Notes: generated by a model from the letters alone, not told the origin. Shown: positions 37,662 through 44,598, counted from the first letter of the stretch. The stretch: 44,598 bases of DNA from Candidatus Roizmanbacteria bacterium CG_4_9_14_0_2_um_filter_38_17 (GCA_002788855.1 PFSB01000024.1:1-44598); one strand, 5' to 3'. Made by a program: numbers and translations.

Positions 37662-38140
37662 TTGCAGCTATTGGTAATAATCGCGAACTTGGTAAAGATA
37701 ATAAATTATTATGGCACATACCTGGAGAACTCCCACGTTTTAAACAGCTTACAAGTCATCATCCAGTTATCATGGGAAGAAAGACCTATGAGTCGATTGG
37801 AAGAGTTTTACCAGAAAGAACTAATATAGTTTTAACTAGCAAACTGCAAACAGCAAACAGCAAACAGCAAGATTTGATATTTGCTACAAATATTAGCAGC
37901 GCACTTGAAATTGCCAAGCAATCACCTGGCTTTGATGAGATATTTGTGATTGGTGGAGCTAAAGTCTATGAGCAATTTATAGATCTGGCTGATCGGTTAT
38001 TTTTAACATTGGTGGACATGAGTGATCCTACAGCTGATGCTTATTTCCCGCCTTACAGCGCCTTTAGGAGCGTCGTCTCAAAAGAGACCCATTTGGAAGG
38101 GGCAATTCCCTATACTTACATAATTTTACGCTCAACTTAA
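37649..38140 (+). CDS. folA: Dihydrofolate reductase
   Basis: A 163-residue DHFR: IIAAIGNNRELGKDNKLLWHIPGELPRFK in pieces, the NADPH motif GRKTYESIGRVLPER, VLTSK and the late FVIGGAKVYEQF. It regenerates tetrahydrofolate for the ThyA reaction encoded at 31349. A 7-bp tandem repeat lies inside the gene (37839-37870), and its stop codon is part of a 49-nt hairpin element. It overlaps the riboflavin kinase gene by 13 bases. Confidence 0.93.
   Translation: MLNIIAAIGNNRELGKDNKLLWHIPGELPRFKQLTSHHPVIMGRKTYESIGRVLPERTNIVLTSKLQTANSKQQDLIFATNISSALEIAKQSPGFDEIFVIGGAKVYEQFIDLADRLFLTLVDMSDPTADAYFPPYSAFRSVVSKETHLEGAIPYTYIILRST
37839..37870 (+). repeat. 7-bp tandem repeat (GCAAACN) in folA
   Basis: GCAAACT, then three GCAAACA and a partial unit. 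Unit length 7 means that a change in copy number would shift the frame, between the VLTSK and FATNI parts of DHFR. Confidence 0.75.
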
Positions 38141-38183
38141 GGCGAGGCCATCCATTGCATGAAAGGCCTCGCCTTGTTTCGCT
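38135..38183 (+). repeat. 49-nt hairpin element, copy C, providing the folA stop
   Basis: AAGGCGAGGCC (38139-38149) pairs with GGCCTCGCCTT (38165-38175). ACT TAA at its left end is the last codon and stop of folA. Perfect 11-bp stem. Confidence 0.8.
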
Positions 38184-38187
38184 TAGA

Positions 38188-38216
38188 TTGACTATGGATT
38201 TCAGCTTTCATATAAT
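38188..38216 (+). promoter_or_regulatory. Consensus promoter of the EamA gene
   Basis: TTGACT (38188-38193), 17-base spacer, TATAAT (38211-38216), 5 bases after the hairpin element. The predicted leader to ATG 38242 is about 19 nt. Confidence 0.65.
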
Positions 38217-38241
38217 GTAATCATAATTGGAATAAGTACAT

Positions 38242-39156
38242 ATGATAGAAAGATTTAAAATGCCGCACATCTTTGGAGCACTACTAGTTATACTGGCGGC
38301 TTTGCTATGGAGCTTTGATGGAGTTTTGCGCCAATCCCTATATGTTCTGCCCCCTACTATTATTATTTTCTATGAAGCACTATTTGGCGCGATAATAATT
38401 TCGCCCTTTTTAATTCCCCATAGATATGGTGGGCGCATATTTACAAAACGAGACTGGCTTATAATGATAGCTATTGCACTGTTTTCGGGTACACTTGGTA
38501 CCCTAGCTTATACAGCGGCACTTGTCAAAATTAATTTTATTCCTTTCTCTGTCGTAGTTCTACTTCAGCAAACCCAGCCATTTTTTGCGATACTACTGGC
38601 AACAATTTTGCTTAAGGAGCGATTAACATCCTATTTTATAAAATATGCACTACTTGCAGTTATAGCTGTATACTTTGTAAGCTTTCCTAACTTACACGTT
38701 AACCTTGGATCTGGAACTGAAACATTAATTGCAGCTGGTTTAAGTTTAGTAGCTGCATTTTTTTGGGGTAGCTCGACGGCACTGTCTAAACATGTTCTCA
38801 AAAAAGCAAGCTTCGTATTTGCGACAGGCATGCGTTTTTTCTTTACTGTTCCGATTGCTTTAGCTTTGGTTTTTGCTACAGGATCCAGCGAAATGTTGTC
38901 ACAGATCTCAGTTATGCAAGTATTGATGCTGTTGGCAATTACATTATCTACTGGTTTAGTTGCGCTAACGCTGTACTATAAGGGGCTACAAAAAATTCCG
39001 GCAAGACGATCTACTATTTATGAGCTAACCTGGCCTCTATCTGCTATAGTTTTAGATTTTGTTATCCGTGGAACAGTTCTCTCACCAACCCAGATCATTG
39101 GCGCTGTTGTGCTGATCTTCTCAATGCTCAAGATCACCCGCTACAGTAAAAAATAG
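38242..39156 (+). CDS. EamA/DMT family transporter
   Basis: A 304-residue protein with ten membrane segments arranged as two EamA repeats. The first includes ALLWSFDGVLRQ and ends VVLLQQTQPFFAILLATILLKERL in pieces (the usual E-R after the segment); the second includes FFWGSSTALSKHVLKK and STIYELTWPLSAIVLDFVIRG. DMT transporters move amino acids, nucleobases or other small metabolites; substrate unknown. Its stop codon (39154-39156) is part of the 8-bp target duplicated by the IS66 insertion. Confidence 0.9.
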   Translation: MIERFKMPHIFGALLVILAALLWSFDGVLRQSLYVLPPTIIIFYEALFGAIIISPFLIPHRYGGRIFTKRDWLIMIAIALFSGTLGTLAYTAALVKINFIPFSVVVLLQQTQPFFAILLATILLKERLTSYFIKYALLAVIAVYFVSFPNLHVNLGSGTETLIAAGLSLVAAFFWGSSTALSKHVLKKASFVFATGMRFFFTVPIALALVFATGSSEMLSQISVMQVLMLLAITLSTGLVALTLYYKGLQKIPARRSTIYELTWPLSAIVLDFVIRGTVLSPTQIIGAVVLIFSMLKITRYSKK

Positions 39157-39157
39157 C
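39150..39157 (+). repeat. 8-bp target site duplication, left copy
   Basis: AAAATAGC directly before the IS left inverted repeat; identical to 40739-40746. Confidence 0.88.
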
Positions 39158-40738
39158 GTAACCATTCACGATTTAACAAAACCAGCCTTAAATCAGCCTT
39201 AACACCAATGCAGACTTGACAGACCTGTGGTAAATTGTGTTAGGCTTCAATAAGCCATGCAAATTACTCCATTTACTCTACCAAGTCATATTCCCCAAAA
39301 AGAGCAAGTTAACTATTGTATGGGAGTACTGAATAAGTACAGAATGGAGCTAAAGCCCTTACGAAGACAGATTACTGATGCCATAAGATGGCAAGACCAC
39401 TGGAGAGAGAAGGCTTGTACCTTGGATGAAAAAAATAAGAAGCTCCAGGAAGAACTACGTAAGATACGCAAAGAAAATGATTTTTTAAAACAAGAGATAG
39501 AAAAGCTAACTAAAACAAATAACAGATACCAAGTTTCTCTCTTTGACCACGGCAACTTTAAAACCCCCAATATTTCAAAGAAATTAAAAGGAGGACAAGA
39601 GGGGCACAATAATACCAACAGAGAAATGCATGAGGATTACTCCAGTTACCAGCATAAGCGATTGTTTGCAACCCACTGTACTAAATGCAAAAATCCCTTA
39701 AACCGCACAAACAGTACTAGAGCTAAAATCCTTTTAGATATAGTAATAAATCCCAACCTTGTAAAACTAATACTAGATTCTGAAAGACAGTGGTGTGGGA
39801 ACTGCCAGAATGAGGTTTCTGCCAGAGATGAGCGCAGTCTTCCATTTACGGAATACGGCATTAATACATTCATGATGGTTCTCTTGCTAAGGTACAGATG
39901 CTGTCTATCACTGTCAAAAATAGCAATGGTGCTAAAAGTAGGCTATGGACTTACCATCTCAACATCAGGAGTAGAAAGTCTTCTTAAACAAGCAAAGAGG
40001 TATCTTAAAAGCAGATATAACAAGTTAAAAGAGATAGTTAAAAAGGGACACATCATGTACAACGATGAAACAGGCTGGAAAGTTAGAGCCAAACCAGCCT
40101 GGATCTGGATAATGGCAAATGAAAATGTCACCATTTACCACTCTGCTGAATCCAGAGGTAAGGGAATATTTGAGGATATGTATGGTAATAGTTCTTCTTA
40201 CTCAATGCATGATGGATATTGCTCGTATAGCAAAATCTCTAAAGATAAGACTATGTACTGCTGGTCCCACCTATTACGCTTTGCTCATGAGGAAGCATAC
40301 AAAGAAAAAAAAGGCTCACAAGTAGTAAAACTCAAAGATGAGCTGGTAGATATTTACCATCTTAAGAACACACTACAAAAGACAGAATTACTTCTACGAA
40401 TAGAAGCAGTACTTAAAAAGAAGCTCACAAAAGAATCCGCAATAAAGGTACAAAACAGAGTAAGATTCCAAAAAGAAGGACTAATAAATGCCCTTCTCTA
40501 TAGCCCAAATGGAACTAATAATCTAGCAGAAAGAGAACTCCGCCAACTGGTACTATCTAGGAAAGTATCATTTGGATCAGATACCTACTCTGGTATGGAG
40601 ACAACAGCCATACTAGCCAGTGTAGTGCAGACAATCTACAGAGATAAAGAAGCTGACTTCTTTGTACAACTGAAAGAGGCAATTTGCCAAGGAGTTAGTG
40701 AGAAATATCCTTCTCTTTGTTAAATCGTGAATGGTTAC
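39158..40738 (+). mobile_element. Complete IS66-family insertion sequence, single ORF
   Basis: 1,581 bp bounded by perfect 23-bp inverted repeats: GTAACCATTCACG…AACAAA at 39158-39180 and its complement at 40716-40738. Flanked by 8-bp direct repeats AAAATAGC, the usual IS66 target duplication. It carries only a TnpC-like transposase and lacks tnpA and tnpB, as in the ISBst12-like group. Perfect repeats and target sites suggest a recent insertion, at the stop codon of the EamA gene. Confidence 0.93.
39257..40723 (+). CDS. IS66-family transposase (TnpC-like)
   Basis: A 488-residue DDE transposase. A coiled-coil leucine-zipper region (about 50-95) comes first, then a zinc-binding segment (CTKCKNPL and CGNCQNEV, about 140-190), and the DDE core: D in YNDETGWKVRAKPAWIWI, D in YSMHDGYCSYSK, and E in NNLAERELRQLVLSRKVSFGS. 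All parts expected of IS66 TnpC are present, and the frame is intact. The stop codon lies in the right inverted repeat. Confidence 0.93.
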   Translation: MQITPFTLPSHIPQKEQVNYCMGVLNKYRMELKPLRRQITDAIRWQDHWREKACTLDEKNKKLQEELRKIRKENDFLKQEIEKLTKTNNRYQVSLFDHGNFKTPNISKKLKGGQEGHNNTNREMHEDYSSYQHKRLFATHCTKCKNPLNRTNSTRAKILLDIVINPNLVKLILDSERQWCGNCQNEVSARDERSLPFTEYGINTFMMVLLLRYRCCLSLSKIAMVLKVGYGLTISTSGVESLLKQAKRYLKSRYNKLKEIVKKGHIMYNDETGWKVRAKPAWIWIMANENVTIYHSAESRGKGIFEDMYGNSSSYSMHDGYCSYSKISKDKTMYCWSHLLRFAHEEAYKEKKGSQVVKLKDELVDIYHLKNTLQKTELLLRIEAVLKKKLTKESAIKVQNRVRFQKEGLINALLYSPNGTNNLAERELRQLVLSRKVSFGSDTYSGMETTAILASVVQTIYRDKEADFFVQLKEAICQGVSEKYPSLC

Positions 40739-40746
40739 AAAATAGC
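40739..40746 (+). repeat. 8-bp target site duplication, right copy
   Basis: AAAATAGC directly after the IS right inverted repeat. Confidence 0.88.
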
Positions 40747-40749
40747 CTA

Positions 40750-40778
40750 TTGACTCACCCGTCAGACTTTGTTATCAT
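40750..40778 (+). promoter_or_regulatory. Consensus promoter of the 40785 gene
   Basis: TTGACT (40750-40755), 17-base spacer, TATCAT (40773-40778). ATG 40785 lies at the expected transcription start. Confidence 0.7.
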
Positions 40779-40784
40779 GAATAC

Positions 40785-41429
40785 ATGAGAAGAGTTCTGC
40801 CTATATCTTTAACTATATTGATTCTTGCTACTTTTCCCATTTTAACTGTTGTCTACGCTCAAGATGGTATAGCTAGTCGCTCCGCAAAACTGGATGAGGT
40901 TCGAGCAAACCGCGCTGTAAGAGCAAATGAGCGAAAAGTCGTAATAGATGCAAAACGTTTAGAACTAAAAACTACGCAAGAAGCTAGAAGAGCTAGTTTT
41001 CAAGCTAAACTGGCAGAGATGAAAGACCAGCAAAAAGCCACAATATTAGAAAACTTAAACAATAGATACCCAAATATTAACGAGCGCTGGACGACACACT
41101 TTAGCCAAGTTTTAGATAGATTGGAAGAAGTTCTAGCTAAGATTGCTACTCATAGTGCAGATACAGCTGCAGCTTCCAAGGCGATTACCTCAGCGCGTAT
41201 CGCTGTGGACAATCAATCATTGCAGAGCTATGTGATTACTATTACTGATGAGTCAAATTTAAGGAGCGCTGCGCAGGTATCTAATCAACAGTTGAGATCA
41301 GATCTGGGAGTAGCTCGTGAAGCGGTAAAGTCTGCAAGAGAGGCGGTTCAAGCTGCTAGAGCGTTGATAAAACAAGCACCAATACAACCATCTGCCAGCG
41401 AGTCAGCTGTGGATGATATTATTAAATAA
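40785..41429 (+). CDS. Secreted helical coiled-coil protein
   Basis: A 214-residue protein with a signal peptide (about 1-24, ending VYAQ), then long charged helices rich in Ala, Arg, Lys and Glu (about 30-110) and a second helical region with Ala/Ser heptads (about 155-200). Similar exported coiled-coil proteins recur in Patescibacteria. Function unknown; a structural or envelope role is a guess. A leaderless promoter fixes the start. The next gene begins 5 bases after the stop. Confidence 0.68.
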   Translation: MRRVLPISLTILILATFPILTVVYAQDGIASRSAKLDEVRANRAVRANERKVVIDAKRLELKTTQEARRASFQAKLAEMKDQQKATILENLNNRYPNINERWTTHFSQVLDRLEEVLAKIATHSADTAAASKAITSARIAVDNQSLQSYVITITDESNLRSAAQVSNQQLRSDLGVAREAVKSAREAVQAARALIKQAPIQPSASESAVDDIIK

Positions 41430-41434
41430 ACAAT

Positions 41435-41956
41435 ATGGATCCAAATAATCAACCAAACCCACCAACAAATTTACAGCCACAAATAGCAGAAGATACTGCC
41501 CCTTCTTCCCAAGCAGATCTAAACCCTGTTGTCGAACCAACTCAGCCAATACCCTTGCCAGTTGAAGAGACTGGACCCGTGGAGCCTCCTCCACCTATTA
41601 TTGAAGAGCCAATGGAAAGTAGTTCTGTTGAGGAAATTCCAGAAAAAAAAGGCATTAGTCCTTTAATCTGGGTGGTTGTAGCAGTTCTGTTAATATTTGT
41701 ACTTGTTGGTGGCTACTTTATACTTCAACAAACAGTATTTAGTGGAGTAGGTTCATCTGATAATGAGTCAATGGAAGGAATAGATATACCACCTACGGGT
41801 ACACCAGTGCCACAGGCAACGCCTACGATTGAACAAGTTCCTACGGTATCCGATGACACAAGCTTAGAAGTAATTGATGCAGAATTAAATAGTCTCAACG
41901 CTGGTGATTATGAGACCGAGCTAAAATCTCTAGATAGTGAAACCACTAAACTTTAG
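41435..41956 (+). CDS. Pro-rich bitopic membrane protein
   Basis: A 173-residue protein with a long Pro/Glu-rich N-terminal region (about 1-70), one membrane segment (about 75-97) and a short Thr-Pro-Ser/Asp-rich extracytoplasmic part ending in LEVIDAELNSLNAGDYETELKSL. The last part has weak similarity to the helical ends of nearby secreted proteins. It is encoded 5 bases after the coiled-coil protein, so the two probably work together at the envelope. Not recognised. Confidence 0.62.
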   Translation: MDPNNQPNPPTNLQPQIAEDTAPSSQADLNPVVEPTQPIPLPVEETGPVEPPPPIIEEPMESSSVEEIPEKKGISPLIWVVVAVLLIFVLVGGYFILQQTVFSGVGSSDNESMEGIDIPPTGTPVPQATPTIEQVPTVSDDTSLEVIDAELNSLNAGDYETELKSLDSETTKL

Positions 41957-42003
41957 TTTATCATCAAAGTAACTAAGTATCAGATCCTTAGTTGAGGTAT
42001 ATG

Positions 42004-42012
42004 TGCTAGAAT
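42004..42012 (+). promoter_or_regulatory. Extended -10 promoter of RAYT4
   Basis: TG-C-TAGAAT with the hexamer at 42007-42012; ATG follows after 7 bases. Confidence 0.45.
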
Positions 42013-42019
42013 ATATATA

Positions 42020-42676
42020 ATGCCCACTCGACTTGGTCAAGGTATCGGTAACGACACGCTTGCTGTAGACGGAATTTATCATGTCTATAATTGTACTATT
42101 GATGGTATTTCTCCATTTTCTAATTCGAGAAATTCTAGTTTGTTTCTAAAATTAGTTGGTCACTACAATAAATTTAATATTCCTTTCTCAGAGCACTTAA
42201 GCTACAAAAATATGGAGAAGCGGGTTCTCGAAGTGACTCCTGTTGAGATTCTTTCTTATTGCATTATGCCTAATCACTATCACCTCCTAATTAAGCAACT
42301 CTCGGATAATGGCATTAGTAAATACCTTGAGAGATTATCCAAGTCATTTACTCACATTTATAACAAGGACGCCAACCGTATCGGCACTCTGTGGTTAGGG
42401 AGGTTTAAGGCTAAATTAGTTGATACAGATGAAGCATTTTTACAGGTTAGCCGCTATATTCACCTTAATCCCATCGTGAGCACCAAACTAAACATCCGCC
42501 GCATTGAGGAGTATCCGTGGTCTTCTTATCTTGATGCAATTGGCAAGCGCGATAATAAAATATGCAATCATGAACTGCTTTGGGGCTTGATTAAACCAGA
42601 AGTTTACGAAAAATTTGTCAGTTCTAAAATTAATACTATAGACCGCTTCGAGAAGCGGGTTCTCGAAGTGAGATAA
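42020..42676 (+). CDS. RAYT4: REP-associated tyrosine transposase
   Basis: A 218-residue Y1 transposase with YHVYNCTIDG near residue 20, the HUH motif in YCIMPNHYHLLIKQ (HYH, about residues 90-92), and candidate Tyr in FTHIYNKDANRIGTLW. The cognate palindrome is family 4: one copy inside the gene encodes MEKRVLEV and another at the 3' end encodes FEKRVLEVR just before the stop. The protein therefore carries two copies of a REP-encoded peptide. comM starts 4 bases after its stop. Confidence 0.9.
   Translation: MPTRLGQGIGNDTLAVDGIYHVYNCTIDGISPFSNSRNSSLFLKLVGHYNKFNIPFSEHLSYKNMEKRVLEVTPVEILSYCIMPNHYHLLIKQLSDNGISKYLERLSKSFTHIYNKDANRIGTLWLGRFKAKLVDTDEAFLQVSRYIHLNPIVSTKLNIRRIEEYPWSSYLDAIGKRDNKICNHELLWGLIKPEVYEKFVSSKINTIDRFEKRVLEVR
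42213..42235. repeat. REP family 4 palindrome inside RAYT4
   Basis: GAGAAGCGGGTTCTC core followed by GAAGTG; the left arm has lost its outer bases. Confidence 0.75.
42646..42668. repeat. REP family 4 palindrome at the RAYT4 3' end
   Basis: CTTCGAGAA / TTCTCGAAG arms around GCGGG, in frame with the last codons of the transposase. Confidence 0.85.
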
Positions 42677-42680
42677 TATT

Positions 42681-44207
42681 ATGAAGTTTGCCAAAGTAAA
42701 TTCGGTTGCGGTGGTAGGTCTAACTCCTAATCTTATTGATGTTGAGGTGAATATTGAGAGTAAAGCTCTTCCTCGTTTTGAGATAGTTGGATTACCGGGT
42801 AAGGCTGTTGAAGAAGCACGTGAGCGTGTACGTTCAGCAATTAAGTCCAGTGGATTTGAGTTTCCTAACCAGAAAATCGTAGTCAATCTTGCTCCAGCAG
42901 ATATCCCCAAAGAAGGCCCTATTTATGATCTGCCCATTGCCCTTGGAATTCTTGTGGCCAGCGAACAGCTGTTTCAATCCTCAATCAATAACCATGTCTT
43001 TTTGGGTGAGCTCTCCTTAAGCGGTGATATTCGCGGTATTCATGGGGTACTGCCAGCGAGCGTGTATTGCCACCAAAAACAGTTAACAATGGTTGCCCCA
43101 ACAGCTAACTTAAGCGAATTAGAAATAGTACGTGGATTAACCTATGTTGCAACAAACAGCTTGTCTGAGCTTGTTAATTTCCTTAAAGAGGATACTTTGG
43201 AATATGCCCAGGCAACAGGGAAAAATCATAATTATGTAAAATCTGCCAAAGATGATATAGACTTTAAATATATTCACGGTCAGGAACTTGCCAAGCGTGC
43301 GATTGAAATTGCTGCTGCCGGAGGACACAACATACTACTTGATGGTCCTCCAGGTTGTGGTAAAAGTTTACTCGCAAAAGCCCTTCCTACCATTCTCCCC
43401 GACCTAAACCATGAGGAGCAATTGGAGGTTTCTAGTATTCATTCGATTGTTGGATTGAACAAGGATGGTATTCTTTCTACTCGTCCTGTGCGTGCACCTC
43501 ATCACTCCATTAGTAAAGCTGGGCTTATTGGAGGAGGTACACGCATTAAGCCAGGTGAAATTTCACTCGCCCATCGAGGAGTACTCTACCTAGACGAGTT
43601 TCCTGAATTTCCAAGAGCAGTTCTCGAAAGTCTCCGCCAGCCTATGGAAGATGGTGAAGTAACAATCAGTCGTGTCATGGGCAACATAACTTTTCCCACT
43701 AAATTTATGCTTGTAGCCAGTCAAAATCCCTGTCCCTGCGGTTACTATGGCACCAACATCAAAGAATGTCATTGTTCACTTTCTGCCGTTAATCGCTACC
43801 GCGCCCGTGTATCCGGTCCCTTAATTGACAGGATTGATATGTTTATTAGCCTTGACCCAGTTAAAATTGAAAAGCTCCTAAACTTTGATGATGCTAATCA
43901 CGCTGAGCCTTCAGACTTGATCCGTAAAAGAGTAAGCCTGGCGCGTCGCCATCAAGAGAAGCGTTTTGCTCGAGACCGTGCAATTACCAATTCAGAAATA
44001 CCAATTTCTAAAATTAAAGACTACTGTGCCATCGATGATACAGCAAAATCCATTCTCACCGATGCCGGCAATACTTACAAGCTCTCTGCTCGCACCATTA
44101 ATCGCATTCTTAAAGTATCTCGCACGATTGCTGATCTGGAGGGGTCCACAAGTATAGAAACTGAGCACATCGCCGAAGCCCTCCAATACCGCAAAAATGA
44201 GCATTGA
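42681..44207 (+). CDS. comM: ComM/YifB-type Mg-chelatase-like AAA+ protein
   Basis: A 508-residue protein. The N-terminal ChlI-like domain has ESKALPRFEIVGLPGKAVEEARERVRSA pieces and VNLAPADIPKEGP, then an AAA+ core with Walker A GPPGCGKSLLAKAL (about 221-234), Walker B LYLDEFPEF, and NPCPCGYYG, and a C-terminal helical domain with SARTINRILKVSRTIADL. ComM is a helicase-like factor that helps branch migration of incoming DNA during transformation. Its pairing with yraN (11-base overlap) is common. No other competence gene is in the window. Confidence 0.93.
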   Translation: MKFAKVNSVAVVGLTPNLIDVEVNIESKALPRFEIVGLPGKAVEEARERVRSAIKSSGFEFPNQKIVVNLAPADIPKEGPIYDLPIALGILVASEQLFQSSINNHVFLGELSLSGDIRGIHGVLPASVYCHQKQLTMVAPTANLSELEIVRGLTYVATNSLSELVNFLKEDTLEYAQATGKNHNYVKSAKDDIDFKYIHGQELAKRAIEIAAAGGHNILLDGPPGCGKSLLAKALPTILPDLNHEEQLEVSSIHSIVGLNKDGILSTRPVRAPHHSISKAGLIGGGTRIKPGEISLAHRGVLYLDEFPEFPRAVLESLRQPMEDGEVTISRVMGNITFPTKFMLVASQNPCPCGYYGTNIKECHCSLSAVNRYRARVSGPLIDRIDMFISLDPVKIEKLLNFDDANHAEPSDLIRKRVSLARRHQEKRFARDRAITNSEIPISKIKDYCAIDDTAKSILTDAGNTYKLSARTINRILKVSRTIADLEGSTSIETEHIAEALQYRKNEH

Positions 44208-44547
44208 AAATACAGGCGAGCAAGGCGAAAAACTCGCTGCTCAATATTTAATTAAACAAAATCATAAGATTATTGCAACCAACTACCACTATAAGCGTTT
44301 TGGTGAAATAGATATTATCACTCTAAAAAATAACACTTTACATTTTGTTGAGGTTAAAACCCGTAAAAGCAATAGTCACGGATATGGTTATGAGGCAGTT
44401 GACCGGCGTAAATTAGCTAAGCTCCTGCGCACAGCCCAAGCTTTTCTCGTGCAGCATAACTACACTAATTCTTCATACCAGTTTGATATCATATCTATCC
44501 TCCTATCCAGTGAAACAATTGACTACTATGAAAACATCACTCAATAA
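44197..44547 (+). CDS. yraN: YraN/UPF0102 family nuclease-like protein
   Basis: A 116-residue protein of UPF0102: GEKLAAQYLIKQNHKIIATNYHYKRFGEIDIIT (GEIDII with the acidic site), then LHFVEVKTRKSNS (the ExK part) and GYEAVDRRKLAKLLRTAQAFL. The fold is that of PD-(D/E)xK nucleases. Its role is not established, though it may be linked to DNA processing with ComM, with which it is coupled. Ends 48 bases before the window edge. Confidence 0.92.
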   Translation: MSIENTGEQGEKLAAQYLIKQNHKIIATNYHYKRFGEIDIITLKNNTLHFVEVKTRKSNSHGYGYEAVDRRKLAKLLRTAQAFLVQHNYTNSSYQFDIISILLSSETIDYYENITQ

Positions 44548-44552
44548 CAACC

Positions 44553-44577
44553 ACTTCGAGAAGCGGGTTCTCGAAGT
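44553..44577. repeat. REP family 4 palindrome after yraN
   Basis: ACTTCGAGAA / TTCTCGAAGT, ten-base arms around GCGGG, 6 bases after the yraN stop. Confidence 0.85.
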
Positions 44578-44598
44578 TGATAGCAAAGAGTTTGGGAA

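Noticed and set aside
1-44598. CRISPR array
   Set aside because: The repeats found are dispersed palindromes at gene ends, not regularly spaced direct repeats with unique spacers, and no cas gene is present.

Overview
The window looks like a chromosomal segment of a Patescibacteria (Candidate Phyla Radiation) genome, perhaps of the Microgenomates type. This is an inference from several signs: a moderately AT-rich sequence, many small single-gene transcripts, abundant proteins with one N-terminal membrane anchor followed by Pro/Thr linkers, REP-associated tyrosine transposases (RAYTs), a stand-alone CofE-like ligase, a DUF1189-like membrane protein, and a condensed ATP-grasp/protease/7TM pair. 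The exact lineage cannot be fixed without a tree.

Layout. 1-822: start of rpmB (L28, reverse strand) and a divergent M50 site-2 protease. 852-4971: a cohesin/dockerin surface locus with four cohesin-type and three dockerin-type reading frames, interrupted by a structured RNA of about 195 nt that resembles 6S RNA. 5022-5781: RAYT1 and tRNA-Thr(UGU). 5838-14644: secreted proteins, including a subtilase with a dockerin, Thr-Pro linker proteins, a thioredoxin-CcdA fusion and a CKPAIYLYPE-type protein. 14703-19257: secE-nusG-rplK-rplA and rplJ-rplL, split by REP palindromes, a broken C39-like peptidase gene and RAYT2. 19300-26273: an HTH protein, an anchored protein, uppP, the ATP-grasp/retropepsin fusion with its 7TM partner, RAYT3, DUF1189-like and CofE-like genes. 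26287-32566: VapBC, a HAD phosphatase, a lytic transglycosylase-like protein, an ABC exporter, an RRM protein, tmk and thyA. 32670-37251: an accessory island with MNT-HEPN, a Cys-rich protein lacking a normal start codon, an ATPase-like/winged-helix regulator and a large nucleotidyltransferase-like protein. 37290-41956: riboflavin kinase, folA, an EamA transporter, an intact IS66-family element with 8-bp target duplication, and two surface/envelope proteins. 42020-44547: RAYT4, comM and yraN.

Two patterns run through the whole window. First, each of the four RAYT genes carries its own palindrome at its ends or inside its reading frame, and further copies of each palindrome family are scattered at gene ends, where several supply a neighbour's stop codon. 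Three other hairpin families have no RAYT in the window; one is a 49-nt element whose stem covaries. Second, nearly every first gene of a transcript has a -10 box (often extended TGnTATAAT-like) ending 6 to 8 bases before its ATG or GTG. This points to leaderless mRNAs as the main mode here and decides many starts. Exceptions with a Shine-Dalgarno sequence are rplJ, the RRM gene, tmk and the unusual gene at 33393-33656.

The surface genes fit an extracellular protein assembly, with membrane-anchored cohesins receiving dockerin-bearing proteins such as the protease. The nucleotide genes (thyA, tmk, folA, riboflavin kinase) cover dTMP and cofactor steps. The best candidates for undescribed biology are the cohesin/dockerin locus, the regulator plus nucleotidyltransferase-like pair at 33.4-36.9 kb, and the multi-family RAYT/palindrome network.
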